Positions 1 through 11,400 of a DNA stretch of 64,000 nucleotides are shown here, piece by piece. The DNA lies in contig NC_135564.1 of NCBI RefSeq assembly GCF_964340395.1, positions 9,786,391 through 9,850,390 on the forward strand, written 5' to 3'. Numbering within the stretch: the first letter of the stretch is position 1; every line of letters begins with the position of its first letter. The notes under the pieces are model-generated. The model saw nothing but the letters and a program-made list of their open reading frames with translations. It was not told the DNA's origin and searched no databases. Source of the stretch: Glandiceps talaboti. Its lineage: Eukaryota > Hemichordata > Enteropneusta > Spengelidae. The position numbers were made by a program, and so were the translations under genes.

Positions 1-1192
1 TTCGATTATACCCCAAGTGGTTTGCAATAAAGTTGTAACCTGGAAAATTTGTACAATTGTAGGGATGAATCATCACACTGTTACTCGTTCCGTTCATACG
101 CATATGTATTGTTAATCTGTCATCTAGAGCTGCAACAAGATCATGTTTTAAACCGTACCGGAATAAAAGTGTTGCCAGAGTAGTGCTACCGGTTTTTTCG
201 GTTTTTATGAACACAAAATTGCGTTGAGGTTCACATGGAAGTTTCAAGGGTGATATTATTGTATTCGTTCGTTGATGGGTAAGGCTACCTCTTTGATTGG
301 CAAGTTTACCTCGCAGGTTACTTAGTGTTTTCATTCTAGAAACAAGATAAGTGTAAATCCTATGGTTAGTGTATTGATAAACTGTTTCTAATTAATATTG
401 CACGACCATAATGGCCGTTTGCTCTAAAGCCAACCGTTAAGGGGCGTGATTGCGATGACAGACAAATGGTTAACACAATATAACCCTTGCATTGAGTAGT
501 TTTCTAGATATGGAGCTGATGTACAGTGAATTTCACAATACTGTTCAGCTTTTCTGTTTGATACAATCACACAGAAACTGGACATGCTACACTTTAAGAT
601 AGCAAGATTTAATGAGTACAGTTCTGTGCTACATTTTGTCGAAGTGAGATGAACTAAGCATGCCACCAAACAAACGTTAAATGAACACCGCAAATGATAT
701 TTTACGCACCCTTCATCACGTGTTTGGATATTGGTGCGGGAATGCACGGAGTTGCAATACATTTAAATGGTTTATTTCATTTAGCCTACCATCACGAACA
801 TGCAGCAAAATAAATACGATCTTCCATGTGATATGCAGTTTCTGTGGGGTTTCTGCGAGGTTGTATCAAGCAGAAAAGATTAACAGTAATGTGAAACTCC
901 CCGTAAGTTGTCACTGCGCATCACACGCATACACCCTCATGATAAACTCAATCACAATCGAGTAACGGCCCGACCATTGCAAGCAATAATGCAAGCAGAG
1001 CATACTTGCGGTATGATTCATAAGGGTATTACATTTAACAAAATTACCACAGAGTAATGTGTATACTTACGGCGAGACTGGCTTAATGTTGTTGCTTTGC
1101 TGTCGTAATGATGATGACAACCAAAACCTAGAAATTCCGACAAGTGTTATAGTGACTATAAACACCACTACTATACGCATTTTGTTCCTCAT
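1..1192 (-). CDS. Galactose-3-O-sulfotransferase-like, 5' part (exons 1-2; runs off the window)
   Basis: Type II Golgi sulfotransferase that would transfer sulfate from PAPS to the 3-OH of galactose on glycolipids or glycans. Exon 1 is 1192-1071: a short cytoplasmic MRNKMR, then a hydrophobic signal anchor (about residues 7-20). It ends in a consensus GTAAGT donor, phase 2. Exon 2 starts at 359 after an ATAG acceptor, restores the frame, and is open to base 1. Exon 2 encodes the PAPS-binding loop FVFIKTEKTGSTT, followed by LATLLFRYGLKHDL and an NHLGYNR segment, all matching the Gal3ST family (PF06990) pattern of FLKTHKTASST and a downstream NHM/NHL. About 160 residues are visible; the catalytic C-terminal half lies to the left of the window. 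It is divergent from the polycystin gene. Family confidence is high; the particular paralogue (GAL3ST1-4) cannot be assigned. Confidence 0.85.
360..1070 (-). other. Intron 1 of the sulfotransferase gene
   Basis: GTAAGTAT donor at 1070 and CCATAG acceptor at 361-360. It contains a diverged copy of the palindromic MITE described below (about 527-903). The short open frames here are repeat-derived and not coding. Confidence 0.75.
527..903. mobile_element. MITE family A, copy 1 (diverged)
   Basis: Palindromic element whose ends carry variants of the terminal sequence GGCTCTGTTTGATACAACC in inverted orientation (near 537-565 and 853-880). The interior contains the family's ACATTTTGTC(G/T)AA(A/G)TG(A/A)G-type segment. 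It lies inside the sulfotransferase intron. Five related copies occur elsewhere in the window. Confidence 0.6.
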
Positions 1193-1716
1193 TGTTGTAG
1201 TTTAGCTATTGGGATTCGATTTTCTCCTCTCCTTCTCTTTGTAGTCAAACTACTCAATATTCCGTTCTTACCACCTACAGGGATAACCTAATCATATTAT
1301 GTTGGAGCGTTGATATAAACGTGATGACGTTATCGCGTCCTCATGATCATGTGACTTACCTTCAGACTGGAGGCGGAGTTTGTAGTAAACTGAATCGAAG
1401 TAACCAATCAAAACTGTCTGTCAGTACTGTTACTATTGTTTTTGACATGCACTGTTTACCCTTTCTCCAGCGGCTGCAGAAGATTTTGATAGCTAGAATT
1501 TCGGTAGGTTATATTCATTTGCTCCACCTCTCGGGCACTAAGTAGGGGGAGCACACTTTCCTACTACACTATATGACGTAGTCTGAGAGATAATTGGGGC
1601 AAAAGATCATTCCTAGACTACTGGAAACACTGGATAATGCAATGACGGGATGTCTATGTTAACAACATGCTACATCAAGGAACTTAGTTATGTTTATGAC
1701 AACATTACAAAAAAAC

Positions 1717-1810
<94 letters not shown>
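1717..1810. repeat. (GACA)n microsatellite
   Basis: About 23 nearly perfect tetranucleotide units. A second tract of the same motif is at 1963-2003. The apparent poly-(TDRQ) open frame across it is low-complexity and is not a gene. Confidence 0.95.
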
Positions 1811-1811
<1 letters not shown>

Positions 1812-1966
1812 TCAAACAAACAAAACATCAACATTAACCAATATGACATGCACGACAGAATAATCACGGCAATTAAAAATAGGTAGCCCAGGTTTAGCTA
1901 TTTATGTTGACGACAAATGTAAAATAAAAACAAACAAACAAACAAACACATGACAAAGAAAGAAGC

Positions 1967-2003
<37 letters not shown>

Positions 2004-3273
2004 TATCAACACTGACTAAAATGATAGAGACGTGTACGGTAGAGTAATTACGAGAATAGTCTAGTTATTACGCGTGTAGTGGTTTTCATTTCCCACATCT
2101 CTCTGTCCAGAGATGATCGTAGCGTGATCGTAGAAAGATACACATGAGCTGTTCAACACACTGTTGCGATCATCAGACGACTAACGGTATAGTATAGTTC
2201 TATGAAGTTCTAAATTCAAAGTTCAACAAATTCCATTTCAAGTGATATGGGTGCCACAGTGGAAGTTGGTCAATACATATCGATTTTGATGTCGGCACTT
2301 TGATATTAATGCTGAACGTTTATTTAATAAAATTGTCAGCAGTACATTATGCATAGCTTTTCTGCCAGGCAAAGGTCACATCGCTTTGATACTTTTAAAT
2401 TGAATGCCGCATGTTTGATGCCTGACCAGTCATTGAATGCTATACTCTTGGCCTTTCCGCTTTATAGCTAAAATGATATAGGCTTGGTGTTACACTCATG
2501 GGACATTACTTTTTTTTGACACAGAGCTAGATATATTCCAACTCTAGACTAACAATAACAGAGACACAATAAACACAGAATGATCCTTTTTCCAGTCACA
2601 TTAAAACACTGATTATGATAAGCATTGCACTATTCTTTCACAGTGCATAAAAACTGGCTTCTAATGAAAACATTACACATCTGGACAAATCATCCAGCAT
2701 CAATGGTTTATTCTCTAACTGATAATCAATATTAAACTTGATTACTTCTACATCCCCACTGTGTTCGGCACTAATTATGTCATTGTTTATTTTGCAATTA
2801 GAAGTTATCTGAGGGTGTGTATCAAATGTCAAGTCACATGAATGAAACACCAAGCCTACATCATTTTAGCTGTAAGTTCCATACATGTTTTGATATCTCA
2901 GCAGCTGCAGCTGTGGTATCTCTTATTTGTGATGTATTGTTTGTGACAGGTTTTGAAAGGGTTATCTGTTAAAACAATATAATGTTCCCTGTTATCGTCT
3001 GTCTTGGCATATTACAACTGCTATACATGTCTTCATTTTCAAAACAGTATTCACAGTGACATACTTCCCACACCCTCACGGCTCCCCACTAGCCAGCGAT
3101 CATGGTGAACTGATCGGCTGAATACACAATTAGACATATGCAAATCGTGCAATCTGTTCATATGATGAATCCATCAGAAGGTGTCATCATGAGAGTTTTG
3201 TGGGATACGGATTGTATTGTAATCTAATTTATGTTTCTTATATTTTTGCTCTTATCACTGTGGCAAGGCATGG

Positions 3274-3586
3274 CTTAAAGTGGACCTGTGGGTGAGGATT
3301 TGGTATTTATTTTAGATTTTTAATTTGTAAAACAATTCTATCATGGCTTCCCACTTGAAAAATCAATGTAACACAACATATGCCAAGTTCTTATTGGTAA
3401 CCCATGAATTGCAAAAGATCAAAATATCTTATTCTTAAACAAATCTGCAAGATAATGAGGGACAGACACAGACTTGATCTATGTAGTTTCACATTGATTT
3501 ATCATGTAGGAAGCCATGATAAAGTACTTATATAAATTAAAAATCTGAAATAAATACCAAATCCTCATCCATTTGTCCACTTTAAA
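3274..3586. mobile_element. Foldback MITE bounded by TTAA
   Basis: Inverted arms: TTAAAGTGGAC followed by GTGAGGATTTGGTATTTATT on the left, and the reverse complement on the right ending GTCCACTTTAA. The arms run roughly 100 bp each, with the shared GGAAGCCATGATA segment inside. TTAA at both boundaries resembles a TTAA target-site duplication. A half copy is at about 23340-23440. Confidence 0.65.
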
Positions 3587-3837
3587 TACTACTATACTAG
3601 CAACTATAAATCGGAGGATGGGCAAAAATAAAACCAAATCAAATGAGCAGTTACGATAGCTGAAATAGTGCAGCAGTACTACAGGTAGGCTAAGCTGCGG
3701 TCAGTATCAACCGGGCAGGATGGTATGACACAATGACGTGGACATGTGGACATGGTCATGGGACATGTTGATGTTTAAGATGTAGTGCGCCACCACCGGT
3801 GACCTGTTTTGCAAAGACGCCAAAAATAAGTTTCAGA

Positions 3838-3893
3838 TCATGGCGGCATTCAAAGTTCGACGCATACTAGAACTTAGCAGTCGAATAAAATAG
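3838..3893 (+). promoter_or_regulatory. Upstream ORF with YY1-like site in the polycystin-like leader
   Basis: An ATG at 3840 in the context ATCATGGCGGCA opens a 17-codon frame ending TAG at 3891-3893, 18 bases before the gene's own ATG. The same bases match the YY1/Kozak-type core ATGGCGGC often found just downstream of metazoan transcription starts. If transcription starts upstream of 3840, this uORF would precede the main start codon. The motif is read directly; the regulatory role is inferred. Confidence 0.35.
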
Positions 3894-3911
3894 GGAGTAG
3901 GGGAGCCTAAA

Positions 3912-3987
3912 ATGCGCTGTTCACACAGAATATTGGCACTTTTGCTGGCAACAGTTCTTATAGGGTTTTCCACCGCAGTTGAGCTAG
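3912..3987 (+). CDS. Polycystin-like exon 1: signal peptide
   Basis: Encodes MRCSHR followed by a hydrophobic stretch ([13 protein letters not shown]) and STAVEL, a typical cleavable signal peptide. It ends CTAG|GTATGT in phase 1. The G left over joins AG from the WSC exon to give Glu, with no frame conflict. This exon was chosen over an ATG at 6129 because the latter lies in what looks like an intron branch-point and polypyrimidine tract. Confidence 0.8.
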
Positions 3988-5312
3988 GTATGTTAATAGC
4001 ACATTCATATAAATTGCTGTAAATCAAAAACATGTTTTGTCTGTTTTGTAATAACAATAAATTAACAAATGTCGAGGCGGGAAATCGAAACTGTGTCGAC
4101 ATCTCCCTTTTAACCAGCTGCAATAACTGTGGATTTTGTTTGGTTGATATTAACGTTACGACAAAATATTCCCAATAGCCCAAAATGCAACCTCTTTCAA
4201 TTGCTTTCAAAATATTTGATGACATCATCTGGTTTTGAACGGCGAAATATGAGGCTAATGTAATGGCTAATGTACATGTATGTGATTTTGAAAAAGTTTT
4301 GGAGATCTGGTGATAGGTCTTAACATTAATAGTAGTGTGAATTGTCAAGCCGTTTTAGGTGAAAGTGGTAGGCATCTATTATCTTGTTTTTATTTCAAAT
4401 GTTGTTTCCCTTAGTGGCTGAAATTGCTGGAAGTAAGAGTAGTCGTTATTCGAAAAATACTCTAAATCTCTGTCGAAACAACTAGATGATGTGGGTAGTT
4501 CGATCCAACATGATGTCAGAAACCATGCTATTTTTCAAATTTGTAAATAATTTTAGACAAAGGGTAAAAGACTTACAGACAAGAATGGCATTTTGATATT
4601 ACACATTTATCTAGCTGCAACAATTTTAGTGTTTGCTGTGATTTTGAGGGTTTTTTCTACTGTTTTTGTGTTTGTTGTCGTTCCGATGGAAGCAAACGCT
4701 ACAATTCATGTAACATAAACGCAGATAGACGAGATCACGCTGAAAACGTGAGCGAGATATCACTATCAGCGTACTACTACCCGTTTCAAAATGTGTGTAT
4801 ATCTGATCATTTCTTGGGTCTTGAAGGCTCTGTAATTAATGTTGGGGTTAGGAAATGTCCAATTTGGCAGGTACGGCGTAATTTAGCAAAAAAAAAATCA
4901 CTCAACATTGCGATTCAGATCTGAATCACTTCCGTGTATTTGCATTTACGTTTAATATGTACAACTTACAGGAATATTGTAGCGTTTGCTTCCAGCTAAA
5001 CATCAGAACGACAAAACGCACAACTTGAGAAGAACAGGGAAAAACCTCAAAAATCACAGCAAACACTACAATTATTGCAGCTAACATTCATCTAGCATGT
5101 AGCCGTGTAGGCTTGATCTTTACTGTAAATCTAAATTACAACTTGAACCTAAAAATGTCATAGGGGTTTGTTTAACCATATACCCCAGGCGAAACCTATC
5201 AGATTTGATAATCCAATTTCTAGCAAGGTGTTAAGGGATTCTTGCTGACTTTACCTCAAAGAAATGCTGGCAGAGATGCGACCCTTTTGTGTAGGCTTTT
5301 CGATGTAGGTAG

Positions 5313-5409
<97 letters not shown>

Positions 5410-8400
5410 CAAGTGTGAGTGTATAGTTCATGTAGTTATGGTTTTTGTTCCAAATGGTCTCTGTGTTATTGGTTTCTTCCCAGATGTACAACCATTACAG
5501 ATTGGAAGAACAGTTTTATATTGTCTTTTTAGGTTGATATCAGTTTCCGCATCCACTATACCTAGCAAGACTTCACAATTTTCTCGATTTTATTTTATTT
5601 TTCTTACTAAAGAAACGTTTAAGGTCAGTGGTGAAAAACTAGGTAGGGTCAGGTAACCGGAACCAAACAGTTTTTTTTCTGCCTTATTATTACACTACTT
5701 ATCAATAAAATAGACCTTTAATTTGATATGCACAATTTCTAATTATTGGTATTTTAATAATTTTCATGGTATATATTGTTGGTTGTTTGATCAAAAAAAA
5801 TAATATCCAAATTAGGCCTTTAGAAAAATGTTGTGTGGTTTCAGTTACCCGACCCCCACCTAGTTTTTCACCTAGAAAAAAAAAGTCTCAACTATACAAT
5901 ATAAAACTGTTCTTCCAATCTGTAATGGCTATACATCTGATGAGAAGAAATCAGTAACACAGAGACCATATAGAAAACAACAGAAAACATAACTACCTGA
6001 ACTAGACTCTCACACATGAAAAGAAATAATACTACTGAAATATAGTTTAAAAAATCTACCTACCCCACCTATTCTAAAATTGAGTGTAATCGGAACCACA
6101 CAATTTTTTTTTGTTAGGCCTTGCAGCTATGCAATTAAGTTTAACCTTTCTCTTTGCTACAGAGGAATCCTATGAAGGCTGTTACAAGGATGAAGCCCAT
6201 GACAGAGAAAGCAGGTTGTCAGGAGGCAGTTACAGTATCAATGGACTTGACCCCATGCAGTGTATAAGCTTGTGTAAGAAGACCGACTATGCATATGCAG
6301 CAATACAGAAGGGTCATATATGTTTGTGTAGTCAGGATATAGGGACACACAGTGACAGTGATGAGAAAGGCTGTGATATTCCCTGCATTGGTTCTCCAGT
6401 TCATGTGTGTGGTGGCAATGAATATGTCAGTATGTACAGCACTGAAACATCTGTGAAGGATTTCCAGATACATGACCCAGGTAAAGGTTTATTCTCTGCC
6501 CTCATGATTTCACGGACTAGGCATCCTAGCCACCCACAGCTATATTTTAAAACTTGCTTATTTATCTTTGATCTGAAAACCAACTATTCTCACAAGGAAA
6601 CGGAAGAAAGTTTGTGTATGGCTGAGTATTTGTTTGGTGTGATAATCTCCTAGAAGTTAAAAGATAAAGCAACTGTTGCGGTAACCGTCCCCCTGGTAAT
6701 TATAAGATTAGGGGTATTTTGATTTAGATAATAGGAAAACATTGGACAAGATCTCTTTGTTTAGTCAATAAAGAGAGAATTATATACAGCTGAAAATGAG
6801 AAAAGTAGCCAGGGAAAGAAGGAAAAGAAATTTTATGTCACAACAAAAATCTCAGTCAGTTGATCAATATCACACAAAAAATAAGTTTTATTTCACCACA
6901 AAAATTTAATCAATCAATCAATTGATCGATTGATAAATTAATTACACACTCGCTGCACCCTGTGCTTCCCTCACAATGTTACAAGTGTGATGGCAGGTCT
7001 AAATGAAGAGCTAATCCCAAAAGTCACATTTTTGCCAACTTTTTTTTACTCCCTGTGGCCTGAGGATATTTTATCTCACTAATTTTTGTATTGTTTGTAT
7101 CTGTGACTGTTATCCTTCAGGTTTTCTTGAGTTGTACAAAGAAACCACCCTGGAAATTAGTCTGTCCGATGGCATGGAGGGTTCAGTATTCCAGTTTGAC
7201 TTTGGTGATAATACATGGGTGAATGAGGAAAAAGACTTCCCAGAATCTCACATCTTCACAAAGATAGGGATGTTCTTAGTGATAGCTACAGCAAGGAACA
7301 ACGCATCTGGTCCCATAGAAACCAGGAGAGAGATATATGTAGAAACACCTCTATCAGGTATTGTCATCATTTTTGTTGAACGCTCCATCAATTAAACACT
7401 TTTGTTTCCCCGAAACCTGCCAGGCCGACAGGGAAGAAAACAAACATAGAAAAATACAATGCTAGTACTAGTATGTTATGTAAAATTCACTTTTCTGTTG
7501 ATTCATTTTCAGTTTCTTGCAACATTTTGTCTAAATGAAACGAGCTATTACATGCCATAATGCAGGTTTGGGATGCAGACATCAAAACATTGGTGTCTGA
7601 GTCTAGTTGCAGTATGTGTTTTCATTTAGACAAAATGTAGCAAGAAATAGAAATTTTACTATCTTAAAGTAGCACATGCAGGTCCAGTTTCTCTGTGGTT
7701 GTATCAAACAGAGTCACTGAACGGTAACTTGAAACAGACCATATGTAAATAGTCTATTGTGTCTCACCCTAGATGTAAAGACAAAGTGCAATCCATTCAT
7801 TGAAGTTGATGACACATTTGAATGTGTAAGTTGGATTCACCAGGGTACAGCTATCAAAGTCACATGGAATTTTAACGACGGAAGTACAGCCACAGAATTC
7901 AATGTTGCCGGTAAGTTACAAAATTGTCATATTTTCTTTCTAATATCTTTTTTTTCAAATTGTGCTTCTCAGCCCTACCGGTAATGGGCACAGACTGGTC
8001 GAGGGGCTTGAGATGTGACCCATATTCATGCGTACATGAACTTTGACCTGTATATTTTGTTGTAGATGCCCAAAGATTCAGTATTGGACCTACAATTCCA
8101 AGAAAACTAGCCAAACAATTCCAGGATTTACTTGAACCACTGGATCAGATAGGTGTCTTTATTATGCCAGCTTATGAGTTCAAACAGACTGGTAAGATAG
8201 AGGCATGGGAGGTCTATGCTGTAAAAGAAGGCCAGGTCAAACTGCAGGTAAGTGAATCGACTTAAATTGTCAGTTCATTATATATTTGTTGGCATAAAAT
8301 GCTGAATTCAGTAGTCAACTTTCATGATCTTTGTTTGACGTGGGAGTTCTGCCCATTTCATATTCACTGAAAATTTAAACTTTTTGTTCACGTTTATCAT

Positions 8401-11400
8401 TCTTATCAGATTTACAGACCGATTTGTGGTGATGAAGAGAAATATTGTGCATTTCATCGTATATGTGTTTCAAGATATCAATCCTGCCCAACAGCCGGTG
8501 AAATCGCTTGTAGTAATGGTACCACCTTCTGTGTACAGAATATAACCTGTGAAACTCTCTTCACAACTACTTACCAGATGGAAATGAATGCCACCCATGA
8601 GTTGATTCAATGTGACAACGTAACGGCATCAGAATTAGGTGTACAGCATATAGATGGAAAGTGGTGTAATGTATCAATCCCACCTATTACTGGGTATGAT
8701 CACGAGTATGGTGATTGCATAGATCAGGAACGTTTTGTTGCCATGACACTTGGATACAAGGTTGCTGGGGAGACTATTGTGTACCTTCATCCCGGTTACA
8801 ATTTAGTCACGTTAGATGTACCCGAAAGAATCAAAGTCAAACCACATGATTTGATTGGCTATATTCCGTATGAGGAGACGTTTCCATGGTATTATCGTAA
8901 GGCAGCTTATCCATTAATTGGTGAAATTGCCCAGGTTGTTAACTCAACAACAACGCAGCCTGTGTTCTGTATTGATCAAAACCATGCTGATGTCAAGGAT
9001 GAATTCAGTCCGTTTAAATTCTCTGTGAATTATTTAGATATCGAGTTCTACATCAAAGCCATCATGTCAAAGAAGAGTTCAAGTTGGATGTCACACAGTT
9101 ACAGTAGTTCCGGAATGTTTGAAGTTTCCGTCGAATACAATAACCCTTTAGAAACACCTGTACAGGCCCCCTCTTTCTGGATTGCTTCTCAATACCGAGT
9201 ACTTGGCATCCAAGGAATGGACTTCACTCGTGATCTTGGAATGTATTATGCTTGCACAGATGTACCTTATGAAATGCATGTCGAAGTTACACAAGGTACA
9301 TTTGCACGTTTGATATGGACCTTTCCTCGCAACACAGTTGTCCACTCTGCACCATATAAAACTGATAGTTTTGAAGATGGTCCCGATATAAAGATAAGTG
9401 ACAAGCAGTCGTTTCATTTTGATGTTATTGGTAATTACTCAACTCATGTGAAAGCATTCAATAATATCACCGACGTTGAAATTACATTGTATACTATTGC
9501 TAGAGAGAGGATTACTGGACTGAATGGTTCATTGGCTCTGTATCCTGGTGACAATACAACTCATGCATGGAATCTAGTTTTAGCTGGGTGCTGGTTTAAC
9601 TTCACCTCTGCAATCATCACTGGAAATGAGGTTGTGTACAAGTGGAGTTATGGAGACGGTGCTGATTCAGGTGATTGGAATTTTGGCACCCTGTACCAAC
9701 ACTACTATGAAGATCCAGGAACATACACCATTGACATCAACTCTGACAACATAGCTAGTGTGTTGGATCATAGCTTTAAAGTCACGGCATTCAAACCAAA
9801 CTATGTAAAACTGCCTGATTATGGTACAAGTGAAATTCCAGTAAGAATATTCTGTGAAGTGACTTGGCATAGTGGGGAAGGTCTGGAATTTGAATGGAGT
9901 TTTGGTGATGAGGAAATGGAAACTGTGTATAACACTGGTGAAGTTTACCATAACTATACCACTTTCAACACCTATGAAGTTGAATGTACTGTTAAGAACT
10001 TCAAAAAAGTTACTGACAGCAACACAATCATCATTCAAGACCCTGTGGAAGGCGTGGCACTTGACAACATCACTGAAGTCCTAGCAACGGGTGATGAAAT
10101 TGAATTCCATGTGACTTGGACTAGAGGCAATGATGTTAGTTTTCATTGGTATTTTGGTGATGGTGAGGAAGCATCAACAATTGACCCAACAACCACACAT
10201 GTGTATCCACTAGTCGGTTATTATGATGTCACTGTAAACGTCTCTAATGTTGTGTCCTGGATGATGTCTCCACCCATGAGAATTGAATTACAGGAACGCA
10301 TCACAAACATCATTATTGAAAGTTCAAACAGCCCTATCAAGGTCTATGTAGAAATCAGGGTCACAACTGCAACAGGAAACAAAATCTTTTACGACTTCGA
10401 TTTTGGTGATGGGTTTAATGAAACTAACACGTTATGGAGTCTGAATGGACATGAATATGCAGTGCCAGACACGTACACTATTGTGACCAGAACACATAAT
10501 GCCGTAAGTGAACAAACAGCACACACTGTAATCCAGATTGATGCCCTTATAGGAGACGCAGGCCTCCATGCTGTATCACCACACATCAAACAAGAAGTGT
10601 TGGAGGCTCAGTGTGTAGCATTCAATGGTAGTAATGTAATTATGACATTTGACTGGGGTGATGGTACAACTAGTGGACCCTATGACGCCACCTATACCAG
10701 AACTAAATCTTTCTTTACAGGTAAGTTTCCTTTCAAGCATTTTGGTTGTAAAATTTGAATCTATCCACGAGTTTCTCAGGTTCCCGCTATGAATATAAAA
10801 ATTAGGTGAGTTTTGCAAGACGCCAAATTTCTTCTCGAGCAGTAGTTTTTGTAGTTGAGTGCTGTAAATTGGTAAAAAAAAACTGGTACTTTCCAGTAAT
10901 TTTTAGACTTCTCTCTAACAATGTTTGTTAAATTAATATTATTTTATTTTGATAAGTTTCCACTCCATCTGTTGTTTCCAGTATTTTGTTGAGTTTCTTC
11001 TCCAAAATATTTCTCATGGGATTTAGGCAGCAATCACCCCAGAACAAAACAAAGAACACAAAGTGATGGAAATATAGAAGTAAATGAAAACATCTGGCTA
11101 CTTTCACCACATCAGATTTTTTTAATCAGATTGACATGTAACATAGCCTCTCTATTAAGGACGGATGAAAACCAATGATTTGTTTCCCAACGAAAGTTTT
11201 CTTCTGTAGTGAATATGTGCAGTAAACACTTGCGTCTGTCTTGTTTTTATTTTATCACCCAGGAACCCATGTGTATACAGATGAAGGTTCGTATCGTATC
11301 AAATGTTACATGGAGAACCCTTGGAGTGATAAAGTAGCCAGAACCACGGTAACAGCTCAAAATAGAATCATGGAAGTCACCTTCAGCCCTGATGTAGCCG

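Larger units (their letters stand above)
1193..3911. other. Intergenic region between divergent genes
   Basis: Sits between the start codons of the sulfotransferase (minus) and the polycystin-like gene (plus), so it should hold both promoters. It contains GACA microsatellites (1717-1810, 1963-2003), a TTAA-bounded foldback (3274-3586) and no recognisable coding exon. No clear TATA box could be assigned to either gene. Confidence 0.6.
3988..6162 (+). other. Polycystin-like intron 1
   Basis: About 2.2 kb from GTATGT to TTTGCTACAG. It holds a long foldback (4606-5096), a (TA)n tract (5315-5407) and two MITE family B copies in opposite orientation (5438-5665 and 5835-6115). No additional exon was recognised, although an LRR or lectin exon cannot be excluded by eye. 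Confidence 0.7.

Noticed and set aside
3833-4348. 171-residue minus-strand open frame
   Set aside because: It overlaps polycystin exon 1 and its intron, has no recognisable domain, and has no splice or conservation support.
6111-6162. Alternative start of the polycystin-like gene at 6129 ([11 protein letters not shown]...)
   Set aside because: The bases have a branch-point-like TTAAG/TTAAC, a pyrimidine tract and ACAG, so they read as an acceptor. Exon 1 at 3912-3987 gives a better signal peptide in matching phase.
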